Position numbers and translations under genes: made by a program
Shown: positions 18,691 through 27,110 of the stretch, one piece after another
How the letters are laid out: each line of letters begins with the position of its first letter
Numbering within the stretch: position 1 is the stretch's first letter
The notes under the pieces: generated by a model
The model's database searches: none
What the model was told of the DNA's origin: nothing
The model's input: only the letters and a program-made list of their open reading frames with translations
NCBI GenBank assembly: GCA_934718785.1
Contig: CAKVAF010000010.1
Span: 1-64,000 of the forward strand
Length of the DNA: 64,000 nt
Reading direction: 5' to 3'
From: an uncultured Campylobacter sp.
Lineage (GTDB): Bacteria > Campylobacterota > Campylobacteria > Campylobacterales > Campylobacteraceae

Positions 18691-19014
18691 TTAATTTTGA
18701 AATTTCTTTTTTAAAGATACGCTAACGCGGGCATTTTTGATGATGTCAGGCTTTGTGGCAGTGATTTTAAGCTTTGTAATGTTTTTAAATTCTGCTTTAA
18801 GTGCGGTGAAAAGATAGTTTAAAGAATCTTCCAAAAGCTTAAATTCCTGCTCTTTATAGCTTTTTTTAACAAGCTCGCACACTTTAGCATAGTCTAAAAA
18901 GCTCTCAGCCTTTGCGCAAAGCTTTATGATAACGCGCTGCTTTTTCTTTCTTTCAAAGGGCAAAATGCCAATAATGCATTTAAATTTGAGCTTTATTTTT
19001 ATATGACTTTGCAT
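18691..19014 (-). CDS. folB: Dihydroneopterin aldolase-like protein
   Basis: 107 residues with the FolB pattern: an N-terminal strand followed by CIIGILPFERKKKQRVIIKL (family pattern GILPxERxxxQ), a middle helix LDYAKVCELVKKSY, and LLEDSLNYL with the usual glutamate, ending in a KLKITATKPDII strand. It should convert dihydroneopterin to hydroxymethyl-dihydropterin in folate synthesis. It overlaps the plsY end by 16 bases and is co-transcribed with it. Divergent from E. coli FolB, so the activity is inferred from family and context. Confidence 0.8.
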   Translation of the reverse strand: MQSHIKIKLKFKCIIGILPFERKKKQRVIIKLCAKAESFLDYAKVCELVKKSYKEQEFKLLEDSLNYLFTALKAEFKNITKLKITATKPDIIKNARVSVSLKKKFQN

Positions 19015-19850
19015 TCTTGTTTGAAAATAAGGCGTTTGATATTGTCTTTGTGTTTGTAAAAGACGATAAAACAGATGATGAAAATCGGTGCATAAGTGTT
19101 AATCTCGATGTTTTGATGAATAAAAAATAAAGAAATTAAAAAAGTAAGAGTCGCACAAAGACTTGCTAGACTTGAAATTTTAAAGACCTTACCTATGATA
19201 AACCACACTACAAGGGCTATTGCCAGTTCTAAAGGTAGCAAAACAGCCATTACGCCAGCTCCCGTGGCAATGCCTTTGCCCCCTTGTAAATGCAAATAAA
19301 TCGAAAAACAATGCCCCAAAATCACAAAAACTCCAATACTATAAAGCAAATTTGCATCATATGCACTCAGTTTTGCAAGTAAAATAGGCACAAAAGCTTT
19401 GGAAAAATCAAGCAAAAAAGTCGCCACAGCAAGTTTTTGTGCTAGTTTAGCGTCTTTTTGCTTCACCACTCTTAGCACATTTGTAGCGCCTATACTTTTG
19501 CTTCCAAGCTCTTTTATATCAACATTTGCAAAGCTTTTTGCTAGCAAAAGTCCAAAAGGCACGCTGCCAAGCAAATACGCAAAAAGATAAATGAGTAAAT
19601 TAAAACTATCTATAAAAACAACATCCTTAATGCCAAAACTCAAAGTAATAAAAATAGCCACAAGCGCGTAAAATAAGCCATCATCAAAGTCAAGTTTTTT
19701 ATATAAAAATATATAAAAAATAACCCCGCCCAGTGCGCCAAAAAGCAAATTCAATCTAAAATCATCATAATGAAAACAAGGTAAAATAGTTACAATCAGG
19801 GCCAAAAAGAGTCCAAGCGTTTTTAAAAGTAAGGAGCTTTGTTTTTGCAT
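18999..19850 (-). CDS. plsY: Glycerol-3-phosphate acyltransferase PlsY with N-terminal membrane extension
   Basis: Acylates glycerol-3-phosphate from acyl-phosphate at the inner membrane. The PlsY core starts near residue 82 (LIYLFAYLLGSVPFGLLLAK) and contains the three signature loops: GSKSIGATNVLR, GHCFSIYLHLQGGKGIATGAG, and the later KHKDNIKRL. PlsY is usually about 200 residues; this one is 283. The extra 80 residues hold about three hydrophobic helices. There is no internal ATG, GTG or TTG near the core start, and the ATG at 19850 has an AAGAAGA ribosome-binding site, so the long form is probably real. folB follows by overlap. Confidence 0.88.
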   Translation of the reverse strand: MQKQSSLLLKTLGLFLALIVTILPCFHYDDFRLNLLFGALGGVIFYIFLYKKLDFDDGLFYALVAIFITLSFGIKDVVFIDSFNLLIYLFAYLLGSVPFGLLLAKSFANVDIKELGSKSIGATNVLRVVKQKDAKLAQKLAVATFLLDFSKAFVPILLAKLSAYDANLLYSIGVFVILGHCFSIYLHLQGGKGIATGAGVMAVLLPLELAIALVVWFIIGKVFKISSLASLCATLTFLISLFFIHQNIEINTYAPIFIICFIVFYKHKDNIKRLIFKQECKVI

Positions 19851-19900
19851 AATCTTCTTTCTTTGTGATTTAAATTTATTTTAACTAAAAAAAATTAATA

Positions 19901-20410
19901 TTAAGGCTTTGCAAGGTTTAAATGTATAATCCTTGCCTTGCCTTCATAAATTTTAAGCGTAACAATGGCTTTTTTGCCGCTTAAAAGCTCTTTTTCAAGC
20001 TCTAAAGCCTTATTTTTAGGCACAAAATACTTCTCAATACCTAAAATAACCTGACTACCATATCCTAGCGGCTTTGCTTCAATAAAAAGCGTATCAGGCC
20101 TTTGAACACTTTGCGTGCTAAACTCATAAATGCCGTCTTGATTTGTATCTTCAAGGCTGATATAAACGCTTTTAGCTCTAAAATCAAGCAGCTTAGCAGA
20201 ATGAGAGCTTGCAAAACTTAAATTCTCATCCAAACGCACCCCATAATCAAGCCAGACATAATCTCCCAAAAGCAAATCGCGTGGATCATAAGTGCTCGCT
20301 TGAACTTTAATCTCAGTGCCTAAAAACACAGGCAAAAAGCCCTTGATAAACATCGCGCTGATGAGTAAAAACTGACAAAAAAGAGCAAAAATTAAAAATT
20401 TATTTTTCAT
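19901..20410 (-). CDS. GDYXXLXY-domain membrane protein
   Basis: About 169 residues, one N-terminal membrane segment (FLIFALFCQFLLISAMF) and then an extracytoplasmic domain with the defining LLGDYVWLDYGV motif. The family is named for that motif, and its members are usually encoded just after a DUF2157 protein, as here. Start: an ATG at 20422 is possible, but GGGGG sits just before the ATG at 20410, overlapping the DUF2157 stop by 11 bases, which favours 20410. Function unknown. The pair is thought to work together at the inner membrane. Confidence 0.8.
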   Translation of the reverse strand: MKNKFLIFALFCQFLLISAMFIKGFLPVFLGTEIKVQASTYDPRDLLLGDYVWLDYGVRLDENLSFASSHSAKLLDFRAKSVYISLEDTNQDGIYEFSTQSVQRPDTLFIEAKPLGYGSQVILGIEKYFVPKNKALELEKELLSGKKAIVTLKIYEGKARIIHLNLAKP

Positions 20411-21632
20411 TTTTACCCCCATTTAAAAGGCTTTGTTTGAAGCGATTTTGTCTTTTAAAAATGAAGCTAAAGATGAGTAAAATGAAGCCAAAGACTAAAA
20501 ATATCACGCTAGCACCCAAATAATCGCCCAGCAAATCAAAATAACGCACGCATGCAAGCGCGCAAAGGCTTAAAAGGCTTAAGATTTTATAATTTTGCCT
20601 GAATAGATAAATAGAAAAAGCAAGGCTAGCAAGGCTGTAAATAAGGCTTGAAGCGAGCGAAAAATCATTATAATTTAAATGATTTGAAGTTAAAATTTCA
20701 TAAAAATAAGCGCTCAAAAAAGGTGCGCCGATCAAAAGAAGCCAAAAAATGCCTAGAAAATAGCGCTTTTTATAAAAATTTAAAGCCAGCAAAATAAGAG
20801 TAAATAAAAGCAAAATCCATGAATTTTTTAAAAAATCAAGGCTTATCATTAAATCACTGCGTAAAACTTGCGCGCTTTTTATCAACAAAGCAAGGCTTAA
20901 AGCAAAATAAAAATAGCCCTTATATGCTCTAAAATTAAGGCTTAAGAAGATGAAACTCAAGAAAAAAAGCGCGCTTGTAAAGAAATTAAAATCTGCAAAA
21001 AGTGGCGAATAAAGCGTGTAAAGCACTAAAAAAATGAAATTTAAAAAGCTTAAAATCCTGCTTTCATAAAACACGCACAAAGCAAAGGCTAACAGGATAA
21101 AAAGCCCAAATGAAGCGTAAAAAACGCTCTCACTAATCCCCCAGCAAAAGCCCACAAAATAAAACAAATAAGCCTGAATGAAAATCACAAAACTACCCAG
21201 AGCAAAGGCTAAAATAAGGCTTGCAACGCCCACGCTAAAAAGAGCCAGCGGCGCGTTGTTGCTAAGATGATAAATTTGAGAAAGCAAGGCTAAATTTGCC
21301 AGTAAAATAAAATTGCTTAAAACGCCTAGCGCTTGGGCTAAATTTGCATTTTTATCCTTAAAATAAAGCAAGGCTAAATGCGAGCTTAAAAGCAAAAGCA
21401 GTAAAAAGCTCGTTTTTAAAAGCGCGCTTAAATACTGCCAGTTAAAAGCGACAAATAAAAGCAAGCCAAGGGCGATGAAAATAAAAGCAAACACACTTAA
21501 AAGGCTGAAATTTTCGCTCTCGTTTAAATCAAACCTTTCAAAGATCGCCTTTTTTTGAGTCTCGCTGATGAGATTTTCATCGCTAAGACTTTGAATTTTA
21601 GCCTTTAAAACCCTTTTTTTGTAATTTAACAT
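20400..21632 (-). CDS. DUF2157 polytopic membrane protein
   Basis: 410 residues. The first 40 are a soluble helix-rich DUF2157 part (LKAKIQSLSDENLISETQKKAIFERF cut at 20 would be its core); the rest is about a dozen hydrophobic helices to the basic end FKRQNRFKQSLLNGG. It overlaps the GDYXXLXY gene and both must be co-expressed. No catalytic motif is visible and the role is unknown. The gene is divergent from mqnD, with 96 bases between the starts. Confidence 0.8.
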   Translation of the reverse strand: MLNYKKRVLKAKIQSLSDENLISETQKKAIFERFDLNESENFSLLSVFAFIFIALGLLLFVAFNWQYLSALLKTSFLLLLLLSSHLALLYFKDKNANLAQALGVLSNFILLANLALLSQIYHLSNNAPLALFSVGVASLILAFALGSFVIFIQAYLFYFVGFCWGISESVFYASFGLFILLAFALCVFYESRILSFLNFIFLVLYTLYSPLFADFNFFTSALFFLSFIFLSLNFRAYKGYFYFALSLALLIKSAQVLRSDLMISLDFLKNSWILLLFTLILLALNFYKKRYFLGIFWLLLIGAPFLSAYFYEILTSNHLNYNDFSLASSLIYSLASLAFSIYLFRQNYKILSLLSLCALACVRYFDLLGDYLGASVIFLVFGFILLIFSFIFKRQNRFKQSLLNGGKNEK

Positions 21633-21728
21633 AAAAACCCTTATTTAGAAAACATTAAAGTTTAACATAAATTTTTAAATTTTAAGAAAATTTGTGCTAA
21701 AATCAAGCTTTTAACTGAAGGGCTTGAT

Positions 21729-22595
21729 TTGAAAAAACTCATTGAAGTGGCGCATTCTCCGGATGCGGATGATATTTTTATGTATATGGCGATTGACTTT
21801 GGCTGGGTAGGCAATGATTATGCTTATAAACACTACGCGCTGGACATTCAAACGCTCAATGAAGAAGCGCTGAAAAATAGCTTTGCGGTGAGCGCCATTT
21901 CTTTTGCGCTTTATCCTTTAATCGCTAGCGAATACGCACTTTTACGCACTGCAGTAAGCTTTGGTCAAGGCTATGGTCCTAAGCTCATTTGCCTTAAAAA
22001 TAAGACTTTGAAAAAGAATTTCAAAGTGGCTTTAAGTGGTGCGCACACGACAAATGCACTTCTTTTTAGGCTTAAATATCCGGATGCTCGCATCGTTTAT
22101 ATGAGCTTTTTAGACATTGAAAAAGCGGTTTTAAGTGGCGAAGTCGATGCTGGGGTGCTCATTCATGAAAGTATTTTAGAATTTGATGAGCGCTTGCGCA
22201 CAGAAGCTGAAATTTGGGACATTTGGTGTGAGCTTGTAGGCACTGATAGCTTACCCCTGCCCCTTGGCGGTATGGCACTGCGACGTTCTTTAACTTTAAG
22301 TGATGCCATAAACATTGAAAAAGATTTAATCAAAGCCGTTCAAATCGCCGATGATAATAGAAAAATCCTTGCTCCAATGCTACTTGAAAGAAAGCTCATC
22401 CGCGTAGATAAAGAAAAGCTTGATATTTATTTGAATTTATACGCAAATAAAAACTCAGTTTTTTTAAGCCAAATTCAAATCAAAGCCCTTGACGCACTTT
22501 TTGAGCTAGGCTTTAGGGCAGGATTTTATGATAAACTCATCAAAACACAGGATTTTTTCATCCCTAGCGAGTATGAAAATTTGCGTTTTGATTGA
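21729..22595 (+). CDS. mqnD: 1,4-dihydroxy-6-naphthoate synthase
   Basis: Last dedicated step of ring formation in the futalosine menaquinone pathway: cyclic de-hypoxanthine futalosine to dihydroxy-naphthoate. The periplasmic-binding-protein-like fold starts with VAHSPDADDIFMYMAI, and includes HTTNALLFRLKYP, VDAGVLIHESIL and PLPLGGMALRR, all family hallmarks. Start is a TTG at 21729 with GAAGGG upstream; no ATG fits. 288 residues. Menaquinone is the sole quinone of Campylobacter, so the gene is probably essential. Confidence 0.92.
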   Translation: MKKLIEVAHSPDADDIFMYMAIDFGWVGNDYAYKHYALDIQTLNEEALKNSFAVSAISFALYPLIASEYALLRTAVSFGQGYGPKLICLKNKTLKKNFKVALSGAHTTNALLFRLKYPDARIVYMSFLDIEKAVLSGEVDAGVLIHESILEFDERLRTEAEIWDIWCELVGTDSLPLPLGGMALRRSLTLSDAINIEKDLIKAVQIADDNRKILAPMLLERKLIRVDKEKLDIYLNLYANKNSVFLSQIQIKALDALFELGFRAGFYDKLIKTQDFFIPSEYENLRFD

Positions 22596-22631
22596 ATTTA
22601 TTTTTAAATTTTATAAATTAATTTTTTAAAC

Positions 22632-23411
22632 TCATTTAAAAGTTGTGCCACCATCGACGATTAAAGTGTGGCCTGTGATCCAGTTGGCTTTGTTTGAACA
22701 AAGAAACAAACAAGCCCCGGCTAAATCTTCAGGCTGACCGATACGATTGAGTGGGCTTAAATTGATAGTGGCTTGCTTGACTTCTTCGTAGTTTGTGAAG
22801 GCTTTTAAAGCGTCCGTGTCAATAGGTCCGCCACTTACAACATTAACGCGGATATTTTTTTCTCCAAGCTCACACGCTGCATATCTTGCCATAGCTTCAA
22901 CCGCAGCTTTTGCTGTGCCGTGTCCTGCATAATTTTCTATATGCACCAAATTCCCTGTTGATGAGATAGAAACGATGCTTCCTCCACCCACCCTCTCCAT
23001 TCTCTTAGCGGCTTCTTGAGAACCCACGACAAAGGCATTTACAGTGGCTGTGAAAATATTATTAATCCCTTTTGGCTTAAGTTTCATAAATTTAGTGTAT
23101 CCACCCACAACTGCGCGCCCTGAAATGATGGCATTTGAAATGAAAAAATCCACACGATCAAAATCTGCGTCAATCTTTTCAAAAAGCTCTTTATAGGTTT
23201 CTGGCTCTAAGATATTAAACTCATAAGCTTTTGCTTTAATCTTAAATTTATGCTCCAAATCCTTAACAATCTCAGCAGCAATTTCAGCATTTGAATTGTA
23301 AGTAAAAGTGACATTACAGCCTTCTTTTGCAAACTCATAAACGATCGCTTTACCAATACCACGCGTGCCACCGCTGATGACTAGGGTTTTTCCTTTAAAA
23401 AAATGCTCCAT
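22632..23411 (-). CDS. fabL: FabL-like enoyl-[acyl-carrier-protein] reductase (SDR family)
   Basis: Short-chain dehydrogenase of 259 residues. The cofactor loop SGGTRGIGKA, the SISSTGNLVHIENYAGHGTAK active site with a Tyr-x6-Lys spacing (typical of enoyl reductases, not the Tyr-x3-Lys of ordinary SDRs), and the VNVVSGGPIDTDALKAF segment closely resemble Bacillus FabL. It would reduce trans-2-enoyl-ACP in fatty acid elongation and act as a FabI alternative. Located 49 bases after dapA on the same strand. Confidence 0.8.
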   Translation of the reverse strand: MEHFFKGKTLVISGGTRGIGKAIVYEFAKEGCNVTFTYNSNAEIAAEIVKDLEHKFKIKAKAYEFNILEPETYKELFEKIDADFDRVDFFISNAIISGRAVVGGYTKFMKLKPKGINNIFTATVNAFVVGSQEAAKRMERVGGGSIVSISSTGNLVHIENYAGHGTAKAAVEAMARYAACELGEKNIRVNVVSGGPIDTDALKAFTNYEEVKQATINLSPLNRIGQPEDLAGACLFLCSNKANWITGHTLIVDGGTTFK

Positions 23412-23460
23412 AATTTTCCTTTATTTTTTTGTATTTTAGCTAAATTTAACTGATTTTTAC

Positions 23461-24360
23461 TTAAAATCCCACGACTTCATATTCTTTAAGCACTTTTTCA
23501 AGCAGTTCCATCGTTTCTTTGCTAGGCTCTACTAAAGGCAAGCGGTATTCTAAGCTCTCAAGCAAGTCACTTAAATACATGGCTGCTTTGATAGGGATAG
23601 GATTACTTTCGGCAAAAATGGCTTTATTTATATTATAAAGCTTGTCATTGATTGCTTTGGCTTCTTTGTATTTTTCTTCTAGGGCTAAATGCGTGAGCTC
23701 TGAAGTCATATCAGGGAGTAAATTTGAAGTTACAGAAATGACGCCCTTGCCGCCATTTGAAAGTATAGGATAATTGATCGCATCGTCCCCGCTGATTAAA
23801 ATCATTCTAGGCTCGTGTGCGAGTAAATCCACGCATTTATCGATATTTCCGCTCGCTTCCTTGACGCCATAAATATTTTCAACATCTCTAAAAAGCCTAA
23901 TAATCGTGCTTGTTTCTATATCACAGCCCGTGCGGCCTGGCACATTATAAAGTAAAAGTGGGATTTCAACCGCGTTAGCAATAGCCTTGTAATGCTGGTA
24001 AAGTCCTTCTTGTGTGGGTTTGTTATAATAAGGTGCGACGCTTAAAATGCCATCAGCTCCATGCTTGCTTGCAAATTTAGCCAAACTCACAGCTTCGTGC
24101 GTGGCGTTGCTTCCAGCTCCTGCTAAGACCTGAGTTTTCGTGCCTTTGCAAACATTGACGGCAATTTCTATGCAAAGCTTATGCTCATCATGCGTGAGAG
24201 TGGCACTTTCTCCTGTCGTTCCTACTGGCACCACAGCGTCAATACCGTTTTTAATCTGCCTTTTGATGAGCTTTTCATAGCTGCTCTCATCTAGTTTGCC
24301 TTTTTTAAAGGGCGTTACAAGGGCTGTCATCGCCCCTGTGATAATGTGCGTATCCATCAT
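23461..24360 (-). CDS. dapA: 4-hydroxy-tetrahydrodipicolinate synthase
   Basis: Condenses pyruvate with aspartate semialdehyde, the first step toward lysine and meso-diaminopimelate for peptidoglycan. The TIM-barrel motifs are VPVGTTGESATL, LLYNVPGRTG (catalytic Tyr) and the Schiff-base lysine in YGVKEASGNI. 298-299 residues (two adjacent ATG codons at the start). It begins directly after the M16 peptidase stop codon, so the two are coupled. Confidence 0.97.
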   Translation of the reverse strand: MMDTHIITGAMTALVTPFKKGKLDESSYEKLIKRQIKNGIDAVVPVGTTGESATLTHDEHKLCIEIAVNVCKGTKTQVLAGAGSNATHEAVSLAKFASKHGADGILSVAPYYNKPTQEGLYQHYKAIANAVEIPLLLYNVPGRTGCDIETSTIIRLFRDVENIYGVKEASGNIDKCVDLLAHEPRMILISGDDAINYPILSNGGKGVISVTSNLLPDMTSELTHLALEEKYKEAKAINDKLYNINKAIFAESNPIPIKAAMYLSDLLESLEYRLPLVEPSKETMELLEKVLKEYEVVGF

Positions 24361-25602
24361 TTAATCCTTTCTTAAAATCGCCGTTACCGAGCTTTTACTT
24401 TGAAAATACTTCTTAGCCACTCTTACCAAGTCCTTAATCTCAAGGCTTTCAATGTCCTTTTCATAGCTTAAAAGCGGGGCCAAATCTCCCCTTGCGATAT
24501 AAGCTCCATAAGCATTAGCCACATTTGTGGCGGTATTAAAAGAAAAGATAAAATCACTTTTGACATTGTTTTTAATCTTTTCTAAACTTTGCTTTGAAAT
24601 TTGACCTTTTTTAAGGCTTTCAAGGATTTTTAAAAGCTCTTTTTCCACCGCTTCAGCTCTCACGCCCACATTGCAATTACAAATAAAAATAAACAAATTC
24701 TCATCCACGCTATCATTCACAAAAGCGTAATAATCATTCACAAGTGCTAATTTATCCACTAAAATTTCACTCATTAAGCTGCTTTTTCCACTGCTTAAAA
24801 GCTCGCTTAAAGCATTGAGTACTGGCATATCCTTGTGCCTAAAGTTTGGGATTTTGTAAGCAAGGGCTAGAATTTGCGTATCGCTTTGCTTGAAAAGCTC
24901 TATTCTTTTAGCCCCGTCTTGCTTAGGCTCTTTGGTATGAAGCTTTGGGATAGCTTTTGTGTTTTTAATGTGCTCAAAATGTTTGCTCGCAAGTTTGAAA
25001 ACTTCCTTTTCATCGATATCTCCGCTTACCATTAAAAAAGCATTTTTAGGCTGATAATAAGTCGCGTGAAATTCCTTAATGTCTTCAATGCTCCAATTTT
25101 CAATGTCTTTATAAAAGCCAATGGGTGTCCAGTGATAAGGATGATACAAAAAGGCGTTGTTGAAAAGACGGAAATACAAATAGCCCAGCGGATTATTATC
25201 CGTGCGCCATCTGCGCTCTTCTAAAACGACCTTGCGCTCAGGCTGAAACTCTTCATCTTTTAAGTTTAAATTTTGCATAAGCTCGGCAAAAAGCCACAAA
25301 GCCTTATCTAAATGCTCCTTAGCGCATTTTATATAATAATGCGTAAAATCAAAGCCCGTGCTTGCATTATCCACGCCCCCAAAGCCCTTGACAATCTCAT
25401 CAAACTCGCCTGCTTTTAAATTTTTCGTGCTTTTGAAATTTAAATGCTCTAGCATATGTGCTATGCCGCTTTTGCCTAAAATTTCATTCCTTGAGCCCAC
25501 TTTATAAAAAATATCCACGCTAATAACTTCGCTGCCCTTATTCACAGGGAAAGCATACACTTCAAATTTATTTTTCAAAACTTTTTTTTCATAAGCTATC
25601 AT
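24361..25602 (-). CDS. M16-family zinc peptidase
   Basis: 413 residues with the inverted zinc motif HMLEH at residues 49-53 and the later third ligand region (ERKVVLEERRWRTDNNP). One M16 active unit plus a C-terminal inactive half, the size of bacterial processing-peptidase homologues (YmxG/PqqL type). No signal peptide, so probably cytoplasmic. Placed between pyrD and dapA as in C. jejuni (recalled). Substrates are unknown. Confidence 0.9.
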   Translation of the reverse strand: MIAYEKKVLKNKFEVYAFPVNKGSEVISVDIFYKVGSRNEILGKSGIAHMLEHLNFKSTKNLKAGEFDEIVKGFGGVDNASTGFDFTHYYIKCAKEHLDKALWLFAELMQNLNLKDEEFQPERKVVLEERRWRTDNNPLGYLYFRLFNNAFLYHPYHWTPIGFYKDIENWSIEDIKEFHATYYQPKNAFLMVSGDIDEKEVFKLASKHFEHIKNTKAIPKLHTKEPKQDGAKRIELFKQSDTQILALAYKIPNFRHKDMPVLNALSELLSSGKSSLMSEILVDKLALVNDYYAFVNDSVDENLFIFICNCNVGVRAEAVEKELLKILESLKKGQISKQSLEKIKNNVKSDFIFSFNTATNVANAYGAYIARGDLAPLLSYEKDIESLEIKDLVRVAKKYFQSKSSVTAILRKD

Positions 25603-25644
25603 TTGTTTTTATCCTTTACAATCCATTCAATTTAAGCTTTTGTA

Positions 25645-25752
25645 GTTAAAAATTTAATACCTTGTAAGCGATACTTTGAGCCGCTAGAAAAAAATTCGCA
25701 AGCATTTTAAGTTTCTAGCGTGGGCATATATACAAGGTATTAAATTTTTAAC
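25645..25752 (+). repeat. Conserved-core long hairpin, copy 1
   Basis: Outer arms 25645-25666 and 25731-25752 are complementary over all 22 bases. Inside, CGCTAGAAA (25682-25690) pairs with TTTCTAGCG (25712-25720) around a 21-base apical part with a GCAA loop. The core shares its sequence with copies at 26.9 and 34.2-34.6 kb, but the arms do not. It lies in the 173-base gap between pyrD and the M16 peptidase gene, both on the minus strand, while the core reads in the plus direction. Confidence 0.85.
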
Positions 25753-25775
25753 AGAGTTTAAAATTTAAAATCAAA

Positions 25776-26837
25776 TCATCTTTTCAAATTTTCTCCTATG
25801 ATGTCGCTAATATGCCTTACTCCTTCTTCTTGCATAAGCTCTAATAAGCCCTCGTTAATGTCTTTAACTAAACTAGGTCCTTTAAAGACAAGAGCTGTGT
25901 AAATTTGCACTAGATTAGCTCCGTCCTTAAAGCGTGTGTAGGCTTCTTGCGCGCTGTCTATGCCACCACTTGAAATTAAAAGCGTTTTATTAAAAAGCTC
26001 TTTAGCCACGCCTTTGAAAAAATTTCTGCTTTTTTCTTTAATGAGCGCACCGCTGATACCTCCAAAGGTGCGGTTATTATCAAGCAGGGAATAATCCGTG
26101 CTGGTATTTGCGATGATAAAGCCCTTTGCGCCCTGCTGGCTCGCATTTTGACATAAATTTATGGCTTCTTTGATTTTCATATCCGGGGCGATTTTAATTA
26201 AAATGGGCTTTTGAGTGATTTTTTGAGCTTCATTTAAAAGCTCGTTTAAAAAGCTTGTTTCTTGCAAGGCGCGTAAATTCTTGGTATTTGGCGATGAAAT
26301 GTTGATGATGAAATAATCACACAAATGCTTAAAACTCTCCAAAAGCTGGGTATAATCTTTTATTGCGTCTTCATTTTTCGTCGCCTTATTCTTGCCTATA
26401 TTTGCACCCACTGGCAAGATAAAAGGATATAAAGAGCTTAGGCGAGAGGCGATTTTGCCCGCTCCATCGTTATTAAAACCCATAGCATTTTGCAGACTTT
26501 CTTGCTCCACCAAGCGAAACAAACGCGGCTTTTCATTGCCCGCTTGAGCCTTTGGCGTGAAAGTGCCAAATTCTAAAAAGCCAAAGCCAAGTGCTGCAAG
26601 GGGACGAAACATCGTAGCATTTTTATCAAAGCCTCCAGCAATGCCCACAGGATTGTAAAAATTAAGCCCTAAAAGCTCTTGTTTGAGTCTATCATCATCG
26701 ATGATATAAGCTTTTGCAAAGAAATTTAAAGATGAGGGACAAACAAAGGCAAGGCTTCTTAAAAGCGCTTCTGTAAGGCTGTGAGCAAGTTCTGGGGGCA
26801 ACAAAAAAATCAAGGGTTTTAATTTTTCATAAAGCAA
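25776..26837 (-). CDS. pyrD: Dihydroorotate dehydrogenase (quinone), class 2
   Basis: Membrane-associated flavoprotein that oxidises dihydroorotate with menaquinone for pyrimidine synthesis. N-terminal amphipathic helix (LYEKLKPLIFLLPPELAHSL) as in class 2 enzymes, then LGFGFLEFGTFTP, FNNDGA, the catalytic serine region NISSPNTKN, KIAPD and the FMN-phosphate motif LISSGGI. The frame extends back to 26879, but the TTG at 26837 has TAGGAG eight bases upstream and starts the family N-terminus, so that is preferred (353 residues). Flanked on both sides by members of the hairpin family. Confidence 0.92.
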   Translation of the reverse strand: MLYEKLKPLIFLLPPELAHSLTEALLRSLAFVCPSSLNFFAKAYIIDDDRLKQELLGLNFYNPVGIAGGFDKNATMFRPLAALGFGFLEFGTFTPKAQAGNEKPRLFRLVEQESLQNAMGFNNDGAGKIASRLSSLYPFILPVGANIGKNKATKNEDAIKDYTQLLESFKHLCDYFIINISSPNTKNLRALQETSFLNELLNEAQKITQKPILIKIAPDMKIKEAINLCQNASQQGAKGFIIANTSTDYSLLDNNRTFGGISGALIKEKSRNFFKGVAKELFNKTLLISSGGIDSAQEAYTRFKDGANLVQIYTALVFKGPSLVKDINEGLLELMQEEGVRHISDIIGENLKR

Positions 26838-26921
26838 TTTTAATCTCCTAACTCCACTCCGTAAAGCTTTGCAATTCAAATTTTAAGGCTTGAAATTTAA
26901 AATTGTCAAGCTAAAAATAAA

Positions 26922-27042
26922 GGCTAAATTTGATAAAGTTTAAAAACGAGACGCTTTGATCCGCTAGAAAAAAATGCGCAAGCATTTTAAGTTTCTAGCG
27001 TGAGCAACTGCGCCGAGTGTTAAAGCTTTGTCAAATTTAGCC
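26922..27042 (+). repeat. Conserved-core long hairpin, copy 2
   Basis: Arms 26922-26938 and 27026-27042 pair over 17 positions, with one G-U. CGCTAGAAA (26962-26970) pairs with TTTCTAGCG (26992-27000), and AAAATGC-GCAA-GCATTTT forms a perfect apical hairpin with a GNRA-type loop. A further flanking pair (26882-26896 with 27045-27058, one mismatch) extends the palindrome. It fills the gap between msbA and pyrD. The core is nearly identical to copy 1; the arms are unrelated to it. Confidence 0.85.
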
Positions 27043-27110
27043 CTTCAAACCTTAAATTTAATCCTTAAATCCAAAATATATTTTAACCTTTTTTCCTTAA
27101 ATTTAAGCCT

